Of a stretch of DNA of 64,000 nt, positions 42,226-52,539 are shown piece after piece (position 1 is the first letter of the stretch; the number at the start of each line of letters is the position of its first letter). Origin of the DNA: Diplonema papillatum (Eukaryota > Euglenozoa > Diplonemea > Diplonemida > Diplonemidae). Below the pieces are notes generated by a model that ran no database searches, was not told where the DNA came from, and was given only the letters and a program-made list of their open reading frames with translations. A program made the position numbers and the translations under genes. The stretch covers positions 1 through 64,000 of the forward strand of contig JAPJBO010000894.1 in the NCBI GenBank assembly GCA_030068145.1, written 5' to 3'.

Positions 42226-42806
42226 CGTCGTGTAGGGGGGCAAACTCTGTTTTCTTCGCCACTTAGCCTTTTTCTCGCGTTATGGTGAATTTTAGGGCAA
42301 TCTTTGAAACCCAACTGCATTTTTTCGGTACATGATGACTTTGTGGGGGGTGTTTGGCAGTCTGTACGCGTACACACGTATACGTAGTCACCGGCAGTAC
42401 TCAACCAAGTGGGTACAGGAGTAAACGTATACCCAACAGGAAGAAACATGCTCGCGAAGCCAGCTCCAAAGCCGGTCGCAAAGCTAGCTCCAAAAACAGC
42501 AAAGAGGCCCAAGAACGAGCGGGGTCACTCGTGGAAGACCTGGGGAAGGGTATGAAGGAAGTCAGGTGCAGTTCTGCACGGAGGGGACGCTGTCGCCGTG
42601 TGGTGGTAACATTTAGGGAGCGAGAAGTCAGTACTTCAGAAGCTGGCTGGCAACCGCCTTGTCGGGCTAGTCTCATTGATGACGAGGATGGAGGAATCGT
42701 AGTGAATTTCCTCGTGGGGGGTTTCTTGGTTCTTGCTCGGGAAACACAGGGTAGTAACGTCAGCAGGTAGACGTGCTGAACCCCACCGCATGGTACGGCT
42801 TTGGGT

Positions 42807-42877
42807 GCCGTACGCGTACGCGCGTACGTACGCGTACGCGTACGCCGATTTTTGAAAAGCTGGTGCGTACGCGTACG
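42807..42877. repeat. GTACGC tandem/palindromic array, left
   Basis: Runs of TACGCG/CGTACG ending TACGCCGATTTTTG. Its reverse complement begins at 47898 on the far side of the retroelement. Confidence 0.75.
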
Positions 42878-43179
42878 CAGCCACCACAGCCCTAGGGGGG
42901 AGGGGGTCGTTCTTTTACGCCACGAACGCGGACGCTCCGGGAACGCTCACAGTGCAGGGCAACAAGGTACTGCGGAAGACAAGCTTCGACGTTCTGGGGG
43001 CGATGTTTACGGGCGGGAAGGGTGCGCCGCCCCCCAGCAGGCGGATTCAAACCCGGTTCGAGGCCGCGAAGAACATCGCGAGAAGGGCGAGAAGCCTGCC
43101 GATCCCGCGGGTGTTGGCCCTCCCCTCCCCCACTTCAGGGTGGTAAAGCGGAAATTCTGTCATTTTTCTGGAAATTCAG

Positions 43180-43345
43180 TAAGTCTGACCATCTATGTAG
43201 TGATTCTGACCAGCTATTTAGTGAATCCGACCGGCTATTTAGCAAATATGACCAGCTATTTAGTGAATCTGACCAGCTATTTAGTGAATCCGACCGGCTA
43301 TTCAGTGAATCTGGCGGGCTATTTAGTGAATCTGGCCAAAAAACT
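43180..43345 (+). repeat. 21-bp tandem repeat, 8 units
   Basis: Unit AGTGAATCTGACCAGCTATT plus T, with C/T variants. Confidence 0.9.
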
Positions 43346-43677
43346 GGTGGCTTTGGCCTGTTTTTCCAACTTTTCGCACCCGCCAGTCACCGGTGAGGGC
43401 ATTGCTGTGGATTTTGGATCCAGATTCGGGTGTTTTCGACAAGATCAGGACCACAGGTGCTGCACAGGACAACTTGTGACCCCCCGAGCGACCGAGGCCT
43501 ATAAGGGGCTGAAAATGCCTCAAAAAGGCACAAGAGGGCACAATTATGCACCAGGAGAAAGTAGAAAGGGAAACTAGAGTTTTCGTTGACCGCACTTGGG
43601 ACCCTATGGGACCGCGGAGCGGCAGAGCAGACGCAGTCGTGGCACATTGAACTACAGGCTACCTCGTGACGTGAAAG

Positions 43678-45480
43678 TCACCGCGACATACCCGTGCCAT
43701 ACATGGTGCCAACCAAACTGCACATGCGCCGGGACATCAGGACAGCCCCAAGCAACGACTTCTCTATTAGCGAGGAGCCATGGAACCAACCCCGGGTAAA
43801 CGGGTCAGCCTTTTGGATCTCAGTCGAGACACAAACCGGCTCGAGCTGCAACGACCCTGCCGCCACAAGATCAAAAAGCAAGCAGAGGATCTCGTTGGCC
43901 AGGTAGTTCTTGCTGTGGCCCTTTCGCAAAGCGAAAACCACCGCCTGGTTGTCCACCATGAGGCGGAATTTCTTACCGGGCATCTCGTCAGCAGCTAACC
44001 ATACCGCCTGCAACGCCGCAAGCAGCTCCTTGATGAAGATGTGCTCCCTGGGCGGTAAGAACACATCCTGAATCACCCGTCGGGGGGTGGTCTCGAGCAG
44101 GACAGCCCACTCTGCATCCGAAGCGTCGGACCAGCCGATCACGGACTGTAAATCGGGCGACCTCGCACACCATTCGTTTGTGCGGAGCGAGGCAAGAGCA
44201 CGCCGCACGTCTTCCACCGTCGAAAAGGGGACGTCCAACGGGGAGTCCCAACCGCGCTCGCCGGATCCGACCTGGGACGCGAGGCGGCGAACAAACGACA
44301 GTGCTGAGCGCATGTAGCACAGAGGACGACCGGTGGTGAAACAAAACCACACAAATGAGCCGAAAACCTTGAAAAAGGTCCGGGGCGTCGTGCCCCCGGA
44401 GAGCACGGCTCGGAGGTCATCGGCTTCGAGCAGCTTCAGCACCCAAGATGGCGACGATCGAAACCTCGGTGGGTCCGCCGCAAGGTCAAACTCCAGCCCG
44501 AGGGCCTCGAAACGCTGCATCGGAACCCCGAAAGTCTCGTCCGCGGTGTTCAATTCCACTCGAGCGACTTCGCAACGCTCGAGGAGCGCAGCAAAACGCC
44601 CAGTGGCTTCTTGTTTCGAGGCCCCGACCGCAAAAAAGTTGTCCACCCAGCAGACGCCGTCTTCTTCGGGGAGGAGTACGAGAGATGAGCGCTGGGCTAT
44701 GCACGGGGCCCAGTTCCAGCCCATGCACATCACCTCCAGAGTGCAGCGCGTGTATGCGCCTCTCCGCGCGGCGAGGTTCGCCCCGAAGTACTTCCTTATT
44801 GCAGCTCCCAAAGGGAACTGGTAGAAGTAACTGACGGCATCAGCTTCGACCACATACGAAGCCTGCAGGAAACGTGCGATCACGTCCCGCACGTCCGGTA
44901 GGAACATCGCGGGCGGCTTCTGCATCAGCGCGTTCAGCTTCCGACCGTCACACACGAGGCGCAAACCACCGGACTTCTTCGGCACCGTGAACGCGGGAAG
45001 CACGACGCTCTGCCGGGACGGCGACGTGTCCATCACTCCAAACTCCCTCAACTGGTCGAGGTGTCCGAGCATCCCACGGGATATCCCCCGAGATAAACCG
45101 CGCTCAGACTCCAAACACTCCAACGCACCCGGTCTCAGCGCCGCCTTGAACGCGTCCTCGGAGACGATGGTGTCGATGACGCCGTGTAGCAGCCCCCGTG
45201 TGTCCAGGGAACGGAGTGCGTCCACATCGACCCGGGAACACGAGATCCTCGCAAGGCTCCCCTCCTGCCTCTCAGAGGGAGGTCCGACTTTCCCCCCGGC
45301 GACTCGCACGCAAAGGGAGCCGCTGTACGGGAAATCGACATCGGGGGCGTCGTCAGAGTCGAAAGAAGGGGGGTCGTAGCACAGCGGAAAATCGGGAAAT
45401 TTCGGGCGACGGGGCGGAGGTGGCCGGAGGATCGACGGGAAATGGGGAGATAGCAAAGGCTGTGGGACTCCGCTCAGAGC
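43678..45480 (-). CDS. RT-RNase H of VIPER-like element
   Basis: RT blocks in order: VVLPAFTVPKKSGGLRLVCD, DAVSYFYQFPLGAAIRKYFG, VMCMGWNWAPCIAQRSSLVL and LGLEFDLAADPP. RNase H starts VIGWSDASDAEWAVLLE and continues FIKELLAALQAVWL, FRLMVDNQAVVFALRKG and IQKADPFTRGW. The frame is open far upstream (to 46506) across the recombinase ORF, so the exact start is unclear; translation by frameshift or a separate start are both possible. Closest relative in this window is the compact element's RT at 2506-4494. Confidence 0.75.
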   Translation of the reverse strand, partial: ALSGVPQPLLSPHFPSILRPPPPRRPKFPDFPLCYDPPSFDSDDAPDVDFPYSGSLCVRVAGGKVGPPSERQEGSLARISCSRVDVDALRSLDTRGLLHGVIDTIVSEDAFKAALRPGALECLESERGLSRGISRGMLGHLDQLREFGVMDTSPSRQSVVLPAFTVPKKSGGLRLVCDGRKLNALMQKPPAMFLPDVRDVIARFLQASYVVEADAVSYFYQFPLGAAIRKYFGANLAARRGAYTRCTLEVMCMGWNWAPCIAQRSSLVLLPEEDGVCWVDNFFAVGASKQEATGRFAALLERCEVARVELNTADETFGVPMQRFEALGLEFDLAADPPRFRSSPSWVLKLLEADDLRAVLSGGTTPRTFFKVFGSFVWFCFTTGRPLCYMRSALSFVRRLASQVGSGERGWDSPLDVPFSTVEDVRRALASLRTNEWCARSPDLQSVIGWSDASDAEWAVLLETTPRRVIQDVFLPPREHIFIKELLAALQAVWLAADEMPGKKFRLMVDNQAVVFALRKGHSKNYLANEILCLLFDLVAAGSLQLEPVCVSTEIQKADPFTRGWFHGSSLIEKSLLGAVLMSRRMCSLVGTMYGTGMSR

Positions 45481-46367
45481 TTCCGGGACGCTGCCGCCGT
45501 CTCGGCTGCCAAGGCAATCTTCCCCGCGGGGAGGTACCTCACCAGAGCCTCGATCGAGCTGTGCCGCGTGACCCTCCGTATCTCCTCCAAGCTGAGGCCC
45601 GCGTCGAGCAGTGACGCAGCCGCCCCCCGCCGCAGAGAGTGGCCCGTCAGACCCTTTCGGACACGCTTCAGCGCAGCCGACATGCGCCTGTACGACGTCG
45701 CCAGCAGCCGATCCTGGGGCGCCTTGCGCCTCAGTTTCTTCTCGAGGATGCTGTCGAGGTGTTCCGGAAGAACTATCCCCGTCGTCACCCCGAGTTTGAA
45801 CGGGTCGGACTTCGTGTCCGACCAGTTGATGGCCAGGAAGTCCTTCTGCCGAGTGACATCGCCGGCCTTCAACCCCGTCACGTCGGCCACCCTGGCCGCA
45901 CCCCTCCAAGCCAACGCCAGAGCCAGCATCGTATCGGTGTGCCGCTCCCGCGCGATGGCCTTCGCCACGTCCTCCTCCGTCGCCGGAAGAGCCTGCTTCT
46001 GCGGGCGCAGTGCACCCTGCCTCTTGAGCGAGCGCTCGAAATCGCGCAGGGCCTGCGAGTCTAAAGGGACCCCTACCCGCTTTTCCGCCGACTTCACGTT
46101 CTGCACGTACTGCAGCGCTGTTGACGTCGAGATCCCGGGTGCCTCTTTCGAGCCGCGTAGCTTCCGGCTTACCCAGAGGATCGTTGCCTCTGCTTTCGAC
46201 AGCTTTTCCCCGGTTGCTGCCTCCCACTCGCCTCTGAACTCCAACATGCGACGGTGCGTGGACTCCACCCCGCGCCATGTCGAGGAGGCGAGAGCCCGCG
46301 ACAGGTGCTTCTCCGCATCCAACCGAACCTGCCTGACCTCCCGCTTCGAGAGAGGTTTTTCGACCAT
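45474..46367 (-). CDS. tyrosine recombinase (integrase) of VIPER-like element
   Basis: 298 residues from ATG at 46367. A SAM-like N-terminal core-binding part (about 1-110) is followed by the catalytic part: the first Arg in WRGAARVADVTGLKAGDV, then GHSLRRGAAASLL (H-x-x-R), RVTRHSS and ALVRYL with the Tyr nucleophile. This R-HxxR-H-Y set is that of phage-type tyrosine recombinases. It would insert a circular cDNA without target duplication. About 100 bp separate it from the gag stop. Confidence 0.85.
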   Translation of the reverse strand: MVEKPLSKREVRQVRLDAEKHLSRALASSTWRGVESTHRRMLEFRGEWEAATGEKLSKAEATILWVSRKLRGSKEAPGISTSTALQYVQNVKSAEKRVGVPLDSQALRDFERSLKRQGALRPQKQALPATEEDVAKAIARERHTDTMLALALAWRGAARVADVTGLKAGDVTRQKDFLAINWSDTKSDPFKLGVTTGIVLPEHLDSILEKKLRRKAPQDRLLATSYRRMSAALKRVRKGLTGHSLRRGAAASLLDAGLSLEEIRRVTRHSSIEALVRYLPAGKIALAAETAAASRKL

Positions 46368-46468
46368 GCGGGGCCGCCCCTTGGGCGGACCTCCGGACTC
46401 CTCGAGTCCAGTGGCCGGCGGGTCCGGACAGCAGAGAGCTGTGTAGGCCAAAGGCGCCCACCTCACCA

Positions 46469-47728
46469 CTACTGGGCTTTCGCCCCGCTCTTCCTGCTGT
46501 CGCCACCCGGTTTGCGGTGTCTGCCGGGCGGGGTGTGGCGGGTCTGTTGCGTGTGGGGTCGGTTGTGCGTTTGGTGGTGTTGCGGGGGTTCGTGGGTTTG
46601 GGGCGGCCGAAACCGCTGCTTTCGTGCGTGGGCGTGCGCTTTCTCTTCCGCCCGTGCCATGAAAAGCGGCACCTCGTCGTCCACCGTGAGGGCTCTCTCG
46701 AGCACCTCGGCCGACTCCCAGTCCCCCTGCACCACGCCCCTCTGCAGCACCTGCAGGCGCCCCACCGCCCGCTCCGCCAGCTTCTGGAGAACGTCCTCCG
46801 CGTCCTCCAAAGAGGAGCACCGGCCTAGCGACCTGATGATCAGCTCGAGGTCGTCGAGCCGGTTTCGGGCCTCTCGCGCTTGCGGGGCGAGACCGCTCCC
46901 CCGCTGGGCGGCCGTAAGGTCCTTGTAGTGGTCCCTTACGTTTAAGGCTGCGAACTCGCGGCCGGGGTCGTCCAGGGCGAACCACTTCTCGGGGTCTAGG
47001 CTCGCCATGCCCCGGGGAAGGAAACCGAACGGGGTTCCCGTCCTTTCGCTGGACGCCTTGTCCGTCCCCTCGCTGTCGTCGTCGCTGTCGCAGAGGGCGC
47101 GACTTTCCCGCGGATCTGCGGCCACCGCCTGCCGCTCGTTTTTCTCGTCAATCTTGTCGACGAGGCGGCTCAGGAGGGCCGTCTGCTGTTTTCCCTGTGC
47201 TTGCAGGGCTTCCATCTGCTTCTCCAGCAGATGGATTCTGACGGCGGCCTCGCCGACGACCTCGGCGTCTTGCGACTGGCCTCGCTTGCCGGCGCCGTCG
47301 TCCGCCCCGTCTGGCCGTCGGGCCGGCTCGGGGACTGCGTCTTCCGCGGCTGCGCCCGCCTCGGAGCCCCGCGGCGTGCCGAGTGGGGTGCCGCGGCCTC
47401 TTCGTCCCACCGCTTCGGCGCCTTGCACCCCCCTCGCACGGTGGGCAGCGGTCTGCCGGGCGGTCTCCTCCGGGAAACGCCCGGCCAGGAACGCGCCGAC
47501 CACCTGCTCGGAGGTGTTCGGCGAGCTGGCCCTGTGGACCCAGGCGAGACGCCACAGGGCCGTTCCCTCCGGGACGGCGTTGTCGCCGGTGAACCCCCCG
47601 GCTTCGAGGAGGGCCCTGAGCGCTTGCTCCTTCAGGCCCGTGGCGCGTTCCGCCCAATCGACGACCTGTTGAGCAGCCGGCTTCTTCCTCTCGAAGAAGA
47701 AAGCGGATGGAACGTCTACCCCCGTCAC
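46469..47728 (-). CDS. gag-like ORF of VIPER-like element
   Basis: 419 residues with no strong domain match by eye. A coiled-coil-like stretch (AAVRIHLLEKQMEALQAQGK then QQTALLSRLVDKIDEKNER) lies near 165-205. A helical region around 250-360 (ALNVRDHYKDLTAAQ, EDAEDVLQKLAERAVGRLQV) follows, then a His/Gln/Pro/Arg-rich basic tail. Position at the 5' end and these properties suit a nucleocapsid-like role. Identity is inferred from context. Confidence 0.6.
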   Translation of the reverse strand: MTGVDVPSAFFFERKKPAAQQVVDWAERATGLKEQALRALLEAGGFTGDNAVPEGTALWRLAWVHRASSPNTSEQVVGAFLAGRFPEETARQTAAHRARGVQGAEAVGRRGRGTPLGTPRGSEAGAAAEDAVPEPARRPDGADDGAGKRGQSQDAEVVGEAAVRIHLLEKQMEALQAQGKQQTALLSRLVDKIDEKNERQAVAADPRESRALCDSDDDSEGTDKASSERTGTPFGFLPRGMASLDPEKWFALDDPGREFAALNVRDHYKDLTAAQRGSGLAPQAREARNRLDDLELIIRSLGRCSSLEDAEDVLQKLAERAVGRLQVLQRGVVQGDWESAEVLERALTVDDEVPLFMARAEEKAHAHARKQRFRPPQTHEPPQHHQTHNRPHTQQTRHTPPGRHRKPGGDSRKSGAKAQ

Positions 47729-47897
47729 CTTCTTTACGAGGGCGACCGCATCGTTCGAACGACATATTGTTTTTCGTTGACCGCACTACCCTGAGCCCAA
47801 ATCCTGGACGTGGTTTCAGGTGGCAAATTTGGCAAATGATCATGATCAGAAGGTCCTACTTGAGCGGTTCAGTTTCCTCACACATTGCATGGGGCTA

Positions 47898-47948
47898 AAA
47901 AAAAATCGGCGTACGCGTACGCGTACGCGTACGTACGGCCGTACGCTG
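47898..47948. repeat. GTACGC array, right (inverted to 42807-42877)
   Basis: AAAATCGGCGTACGCGTACG onward; the mirror of the left array. Confidence 0.75.
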
Positions 47949-47983
47949 ACAGCATTGCCGGCCCCCCCCCCCCCCCCCCCCCC

Positions 47984-48595
47984 CCCTAGGGCTATGATGG
48001 CAAGTAAACGGAAACGTTTCCCGTTTCCGTTTTCGTTTCCATACTTTCAAGGAAACGGCGTTTCCTTATTTGGGAAACGGCTGCTGCAGATTGCAGTGTG
48101 TAAGGTGACCACACCTCGGATGGGCGGGGGGAAAAAAAATTTAGGGGTATTTCTCAACGAGCCAGCAAAATAAATTTATCTGTGCAAACGGTGCTGTCTC
48201 CGAAGTAGTCCCGAACTGCGCGGTCAACATCCTGGTGGCAACCAAGCACTCAGAGAATTGGGCATGGTGACCACCCCGTTTATTTTCTCGACGAGGTTCG
48301 TATGCACGACATTATTTTCGGTTTTGGCTGCAAGTTAACACACCCTGTGCGGGATGTGAACAGCCTCAGAAGCTGGAGTTAAAGCTGGAGTTAAAAAAGC
48401 TGCGCTTTTCGGGTGTGACTCGGGCGCCCTCTTCAACTCCGACTTCTGGGGCTGGACTTCACCGTGTAGTATCCCCTGGTGGTGTTAGCGTGGTTTGTGG
48501 GTAGCCTGCAAAACCAAGGAGCCGTTTCCGTTTCCGTTTCCATGTTTGGAAAAAACGGATGGAAACGCGTTTACTTGCCAACATAGCCCTAGGGG
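47984..48595. mobile_element. MITE with ~30-bp terminal inverted repeats
   Basis: CCCCTAGGGCTATGATGGCA at 47984 is inverted at 48566-48595 (TTTACTTGCCAACATAGCCC). GGAAACG-rich inner ends follow on both sides. A ~33-bp C run abuts the left end. A second small inverted-repeat element (48355-48475) is nested inside. Confidence 0.7.
48355..48475. mobile_element. nested small MITE
   Basis: CAGCCTCAGAAGCTGGAGTT and its inverted partner CAACTCCGACTTCTGGGGCT. Same family as 34600-34830. From 48600 to 50200 I see no supported gene. Confidence 0.55.
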
Positions 48596-50208
48596 GTAGG
48601 AACCCTTAACAAAATATCGTGATTTCAGGTTTTTGGACTTTTTTCAACAAGGGAACACACACCCGCCCTGTGCACCCCCAAGGATGGGCCCTCCACAGTG
48701 TTTCTCGCCCGGAAAAATGTTCAAAACGCTCTGCTGGCTGTTATTTTCGCGCCGAAATGCATTTTTGAGCATTTTTGGTCTGTGGACATTCTGTGGACAA
48801 AATCCGCCGACTTTCCTCTGGAACCGGAATTTTTTTTTAGGACTAAATTTGCCCATCTAAAAAGTCACTATTGGGCTGTTTGTGTGTCAGAGTGCACCCA
48901 TGAGCGATGGAACGTGGTAAAAATACACTTTACACGAGGCGAGCGTCGCAGAGTGGAGGGGTCGCATAATATTTTCCGGCGCCACCGGCTTGAAAAACGG
49001 AGTTCGCACGAGAGTTTGAGAGAGTTTTGGTGCCGAACATGAACGATTTTCACACCCTCGGAGCTTCTTCGTGACCGAACCGACCGGGAAAATGACTTGG
49101 GTTGCACCAGGTTGTGACCTGCGGGCCAAAAACGCTGTTTAGACGCCGGTATTGATGGTGCAACGGTACAGTGACGGTAGAGTGACGGTAGCGTTACGGT
49201 AGCTCTGTGGAAGCGTGAAAATAGCATAGTGTGTGCAACAGCAAGCAAAAAGAATGTCAATCCGCCAGCATTGCTCAGAATGCCATGCGGAATTGACTTC
49301 TCTCACGTACAACGATGCCGAGTCCCAATTTTTGCTGGCCAAAACGCAATTACAAGAGGTGAAAGAGGGAGGAGGATGCACCAGGTCACGGTCGAACCGT
49401 GCAGAAGGCAAGAGCAGATACAATGAAGGACTTCAGGGCTCAACACAACGATTCCGAAAGGCCGGTGGGCGAAGAAAGTTTGTGAAAGCCTCCGCCATAG
49501 GACCAGGAAGACGCTCTGGTGAGGTGGAGTACAAACGAGCTGGAAAACCTTCTTCAGAAGTCTGTGCAGATGAGCAAGTTAAGTCGACCCCGTGGGTTGC
49601 TTGCACTGCAGTGCTGGTGTGGTCATGCCTGTGGGTAGCCGGGACGTGGCTTTGGACCAGCACGTTTGAACCCGGCTGTTTGGCTGCTGCCCTGGTCCCG
49701 ACGTTGCGCACGCCAACACAGCAGCATCCCTGGAGGCCCCCACTCGTTTGCTGTTTCTGCGGCGGGGCTGGTGTTGTCGTGTTGGTTGGCGAGCATACTT
49801 CAGTGGCACCACCGGACGATCACTGCGGGTCCGTTGGCACTTGCTCAGCATCTGGAGCACTTCTTTTCCGACGGCGCAGTCGCAAATGCTGATCATATTG
49901 CTTGTGAATGAAGCAATTGGCTCATTTCCTGGTAGTTTGGGCCTGTTTGAGTCCTGGGGCCGCTACTTATCTGAAATAGAAGCTGATCTGGCATGCTTGT
50001 CGATTTGTAGAAATGGGCCATGCCTGCGACACCCCATTTTAGGTCATTTTTGACCCGAAAAGTGCCACTTTATCCCATTTCCTCCTGCTTTGTGGCCAGC
50101 CGAACGGGGCACTATTTTCGGTTTCCTGACCGTTTTGGGCCCACACCACTTCATTTTCACGACCTTCTTCACCAAATGACCAAAAACACGAAATTTTCAC
50201 CCGGGTTC

Positions 50209-51597
50209 CTACCCCCTACCCCCCCCCCCCAGCGTTGACGCCCCCATCGGTCGCGTTGGCGAAGTCCGTCGTGACTTCAGCCACGGCCTTGAGCCCCCTG
50301 AGGGACTCCGACATCGCATGAATGTCGTCCTCGCCTGGGCCGGTGTTGTCAACGCCCCCACGGCCCGCACCCAGACCGCGATGAGCGCGTTTAGGAACAG
50401 CACGCTGAGGGGGCACCCTTGTAAGATGCCATTCGTCGCAACGAAAGGCTCCCCGACTGCCCGCGCCGTCTTGAAGTGGCGCTGCATGCTTCCGTACACC
50501 GCCTTCATCGCCCTCAGTACCCCCGGGTCCAGCCCCATCACCTCCATCAAACGGAACATGATCTCGTGCGGCAGCCGGTCGAAGCACTTCATGAAGTCGA
50601 CCGAAAGACCAAACAAGGGTTTGCCACATTCTGCGGCGTGCTCGATGCGGAGACCGATGGCGTACATGACGTCGTCGGCCCCACGCTTCGGGATGGCTCC
50701 CCGCATACCCTCGGGGACCCACGCCAGCATCCACTCCATCAGCATCCGGAGCCGCGTCGCCGCCCACAGCCTGTAGACCGCGCTCGTGACGGAGATGGGC
50801 CGTAGGTCCATTGGTCCGGAGCCGCCCTCGCCCTTTGGGATGAGCGAGACCAGGGCCCTCATGAGCGACTCCGGCCACTTGCCCGTCTTCTCGACCACTG
50901 CAAAAAGTTCCGCGAACCGCCGCAACGCCTCGTCGGGGAGAGCCGCCAGTTCGCGTACCCGCCAGCCCTCCGCGCCCGGCGCGGTGTTCTTCTTCATCGT
51001 TCCAAGCGTCTTCCGCAGGTCGGCCGCCGTTATCGCGTTCAGCTCCACCGCGTTCGCCCGCGGGATGTGAGCCCGAAAGTCCTTTTCAAACGCCTCCCAC
51101 TTGGGCGCCGGTGTCTCCTTCCTGCCGTGCCGCTCGTACACTCCGCCCCAGGCGGATGGCCCTCTCAGGAGCTCGTCCATCTCCTTCGCGTCCCAGGTCA
51201 CGGAACCGTCTGCTCTCGCGAGGTACTCCACCTGTCTCCGGTCCGCCTGCTTTACCCACGCGAAGATTCTCCCGGGTGCAACCTTGGCGGCCAGCTGCAT
51301 GCTCCGGCGTCACTCGTTTATCCGCGTCTCTTTCACGTCGTGCGCCAACTTCTTCTGCGACCCCCGCAGATCTGCGAGCATCTTCATCATCGTCTCGCCG
51401 ACTGGCGGGCTCGGTCGACCCCAGACCTCTGCCCAGGCGTCGTCAGCCATCAGCTTCTTCCCGCCCGCCCTCGCCTTGTCCCATCGCTGCTTCCGAACCA
51501 GCTGCGCCTTTAAACCCGTCACGTCCGCAGAGTCGCGCTCAATCGCCTCGTCAGTCCGACGTAGCAACCCCAGCAAGTGGTGAAAAGTGGTGCTCAT
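50209..51597 (-). pseudogene. LINE reverse transcriptase fragment
   Basis: Starting at ATG 51597, an N-terminal helical region (MSTTFHHLLGLLRRTDEAIE) runs to one in-frame TGA at about 51310 and the same frame continues. RT blocks follow: APGAEGWRVRELAALP, LVSLIPKGEGGSGPMDLRPI, GAIPKRGADDVMYAIGLRIE, GLSVDFMKCFDRLPHEIMFR and NGILQGCPLSVLFLNALIAV. After GALT the frame no longer reads like RT; DDIHAMSESLRGLKAVAEV is in another frame, so a frameshift lies near 50350. The copy ends at the C run near 50220. No endonuclease domain is visible upstream. Confidence 0.75.
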
Positions 51598-51831
51598 GGC
51601 AATTCTGTTTGGCCATCGAGCTATCCTCCGAGTTTAGCCGGTGCTACCACACGAAGAATGGAAAGCAAGAAGACGAAAAAGGCGTGCGTGAAACCAAGAA
51701 AACTGAAACCAAACACTGTGGGAAACGAAAAAGCCTTGCCGAAGACAAGGTCACAGGGGGATGGGTGGGCGGGATTCAAGGCTTTGAGACCACCAACCAA
51801 GCAACCAACCACCCCCCTGATACAGTACTAT

Positions 51832-51853
51832 TTGTTGTTGTTGTTGTTGTTGG
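51832..51853. repeat. (TTG)7 microsatellite
   Basis: Short triplet run. 51600-52330 is otherwise without a supported gene; 52225-52300 has A/T-rich TATTTTTTG/CAAAAAATA inverted words. Confidence 0.8.
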
Positions 51854-52539
51854 ATAAATAGCTACTAGGGGCTATTCTCTGGAATGTCGATTCCCCAAAT
51901 GAATCTGCATGTATGCCCCGGAATGTCTGAAGTTGAAAGCATGCATCAGATGTGTTTTTGCGAGCCTGTTCTTCACTGTGGAGGATCCTCTGTTCTGCAC
52001 AGTGCTTCGAAATGTGCGCCGAATGTCACAAGGCATGCACTTTCTCCCGACAGCACCAGCAAAGTGATTACTTTGCCAAGGATTCCAAGGAGATATTTGC
52101 TGTGCGTAGAAGACGGTAGAAATGACCACCAGTGCCCAGAAGGCCCCGCGCAGCGGGGGGGTTTTTTTTTTTTTGAGGTGTTTTTTGTCACCCCCTGTGT
52201 TTAAAATCGTCCACTGCTGGCAATCCATAAAATACCAAAAAAATACAAAAAATACTGTATTTTTTGTATTTTTTGTATTTTTGTATTTTTTGAAACTGGG
52301 GTTGTATTTTATCATCCCTGGGGGTCCCTTGCAAAGTCGTTGGAGGCTCTCAGGGTAGTGTCAGCACTGCCCCCCCCCCCCCCCCCCATTACACGGATTC
52401 CGAGTTCCGCTCTCGTAAGCAATGCTGATCTCCTGCTTCCGTTCTCATGTGCGTGGTTATCCACATGCAGATTGCTTCCGACACGGCAGCAAAGCTCCCA
52501 CTCTAAAAACAGACGCATCCGGACGGCCAAGTGTGCAGT

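Larger units (their letters stand above)
43580..47787 (-). mobile_element. VIPER-like tyrosine-recombinase retroelement (gag, YR, RT-RNase H)
   Basis: Minus-strand element with gag-like ORF (47728-46469), tyrosine recombinase (46367-45474) and RT-RNase H (about 45480-43678). A 17-bp direct repeat TTTTCGTTGACCGCACT lies at 43580-43596 and 47771-47787. Most DIRS and Ngaro elements have the recombinase last; recombinase before RT is the order known for VIPER of trypanosomatids. The frames are open and the end repeats identical, so the element looks whole and young. The 17-bp repeat could instead be a target duplication, but that is unusual for this class. Confidence 0.75.

Noticed and set aside
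42354-42770. 139-codon basic frame.
   Set aside because: Only weak protein-like character near its end; surrounded by repeats; no support for expression.
44987-46446. Plus-strand frames across the VIPER-like element.
   Set aside because: Shadows; the minus strand has the recombinase and RT motifs.
43580-47787. 17-bp end repeat read as a plain target-site duplication.
   Set aside because: Possible, but tyrosine-recombinase elements normally make none; I prefer an end repeat, while noting the alternative.
49233-49892. 219-codon frame with a hydrophobic segment.
   Set aside because: Composition shifts along its length, no recognisable domain, no splice signals; most likely chance.
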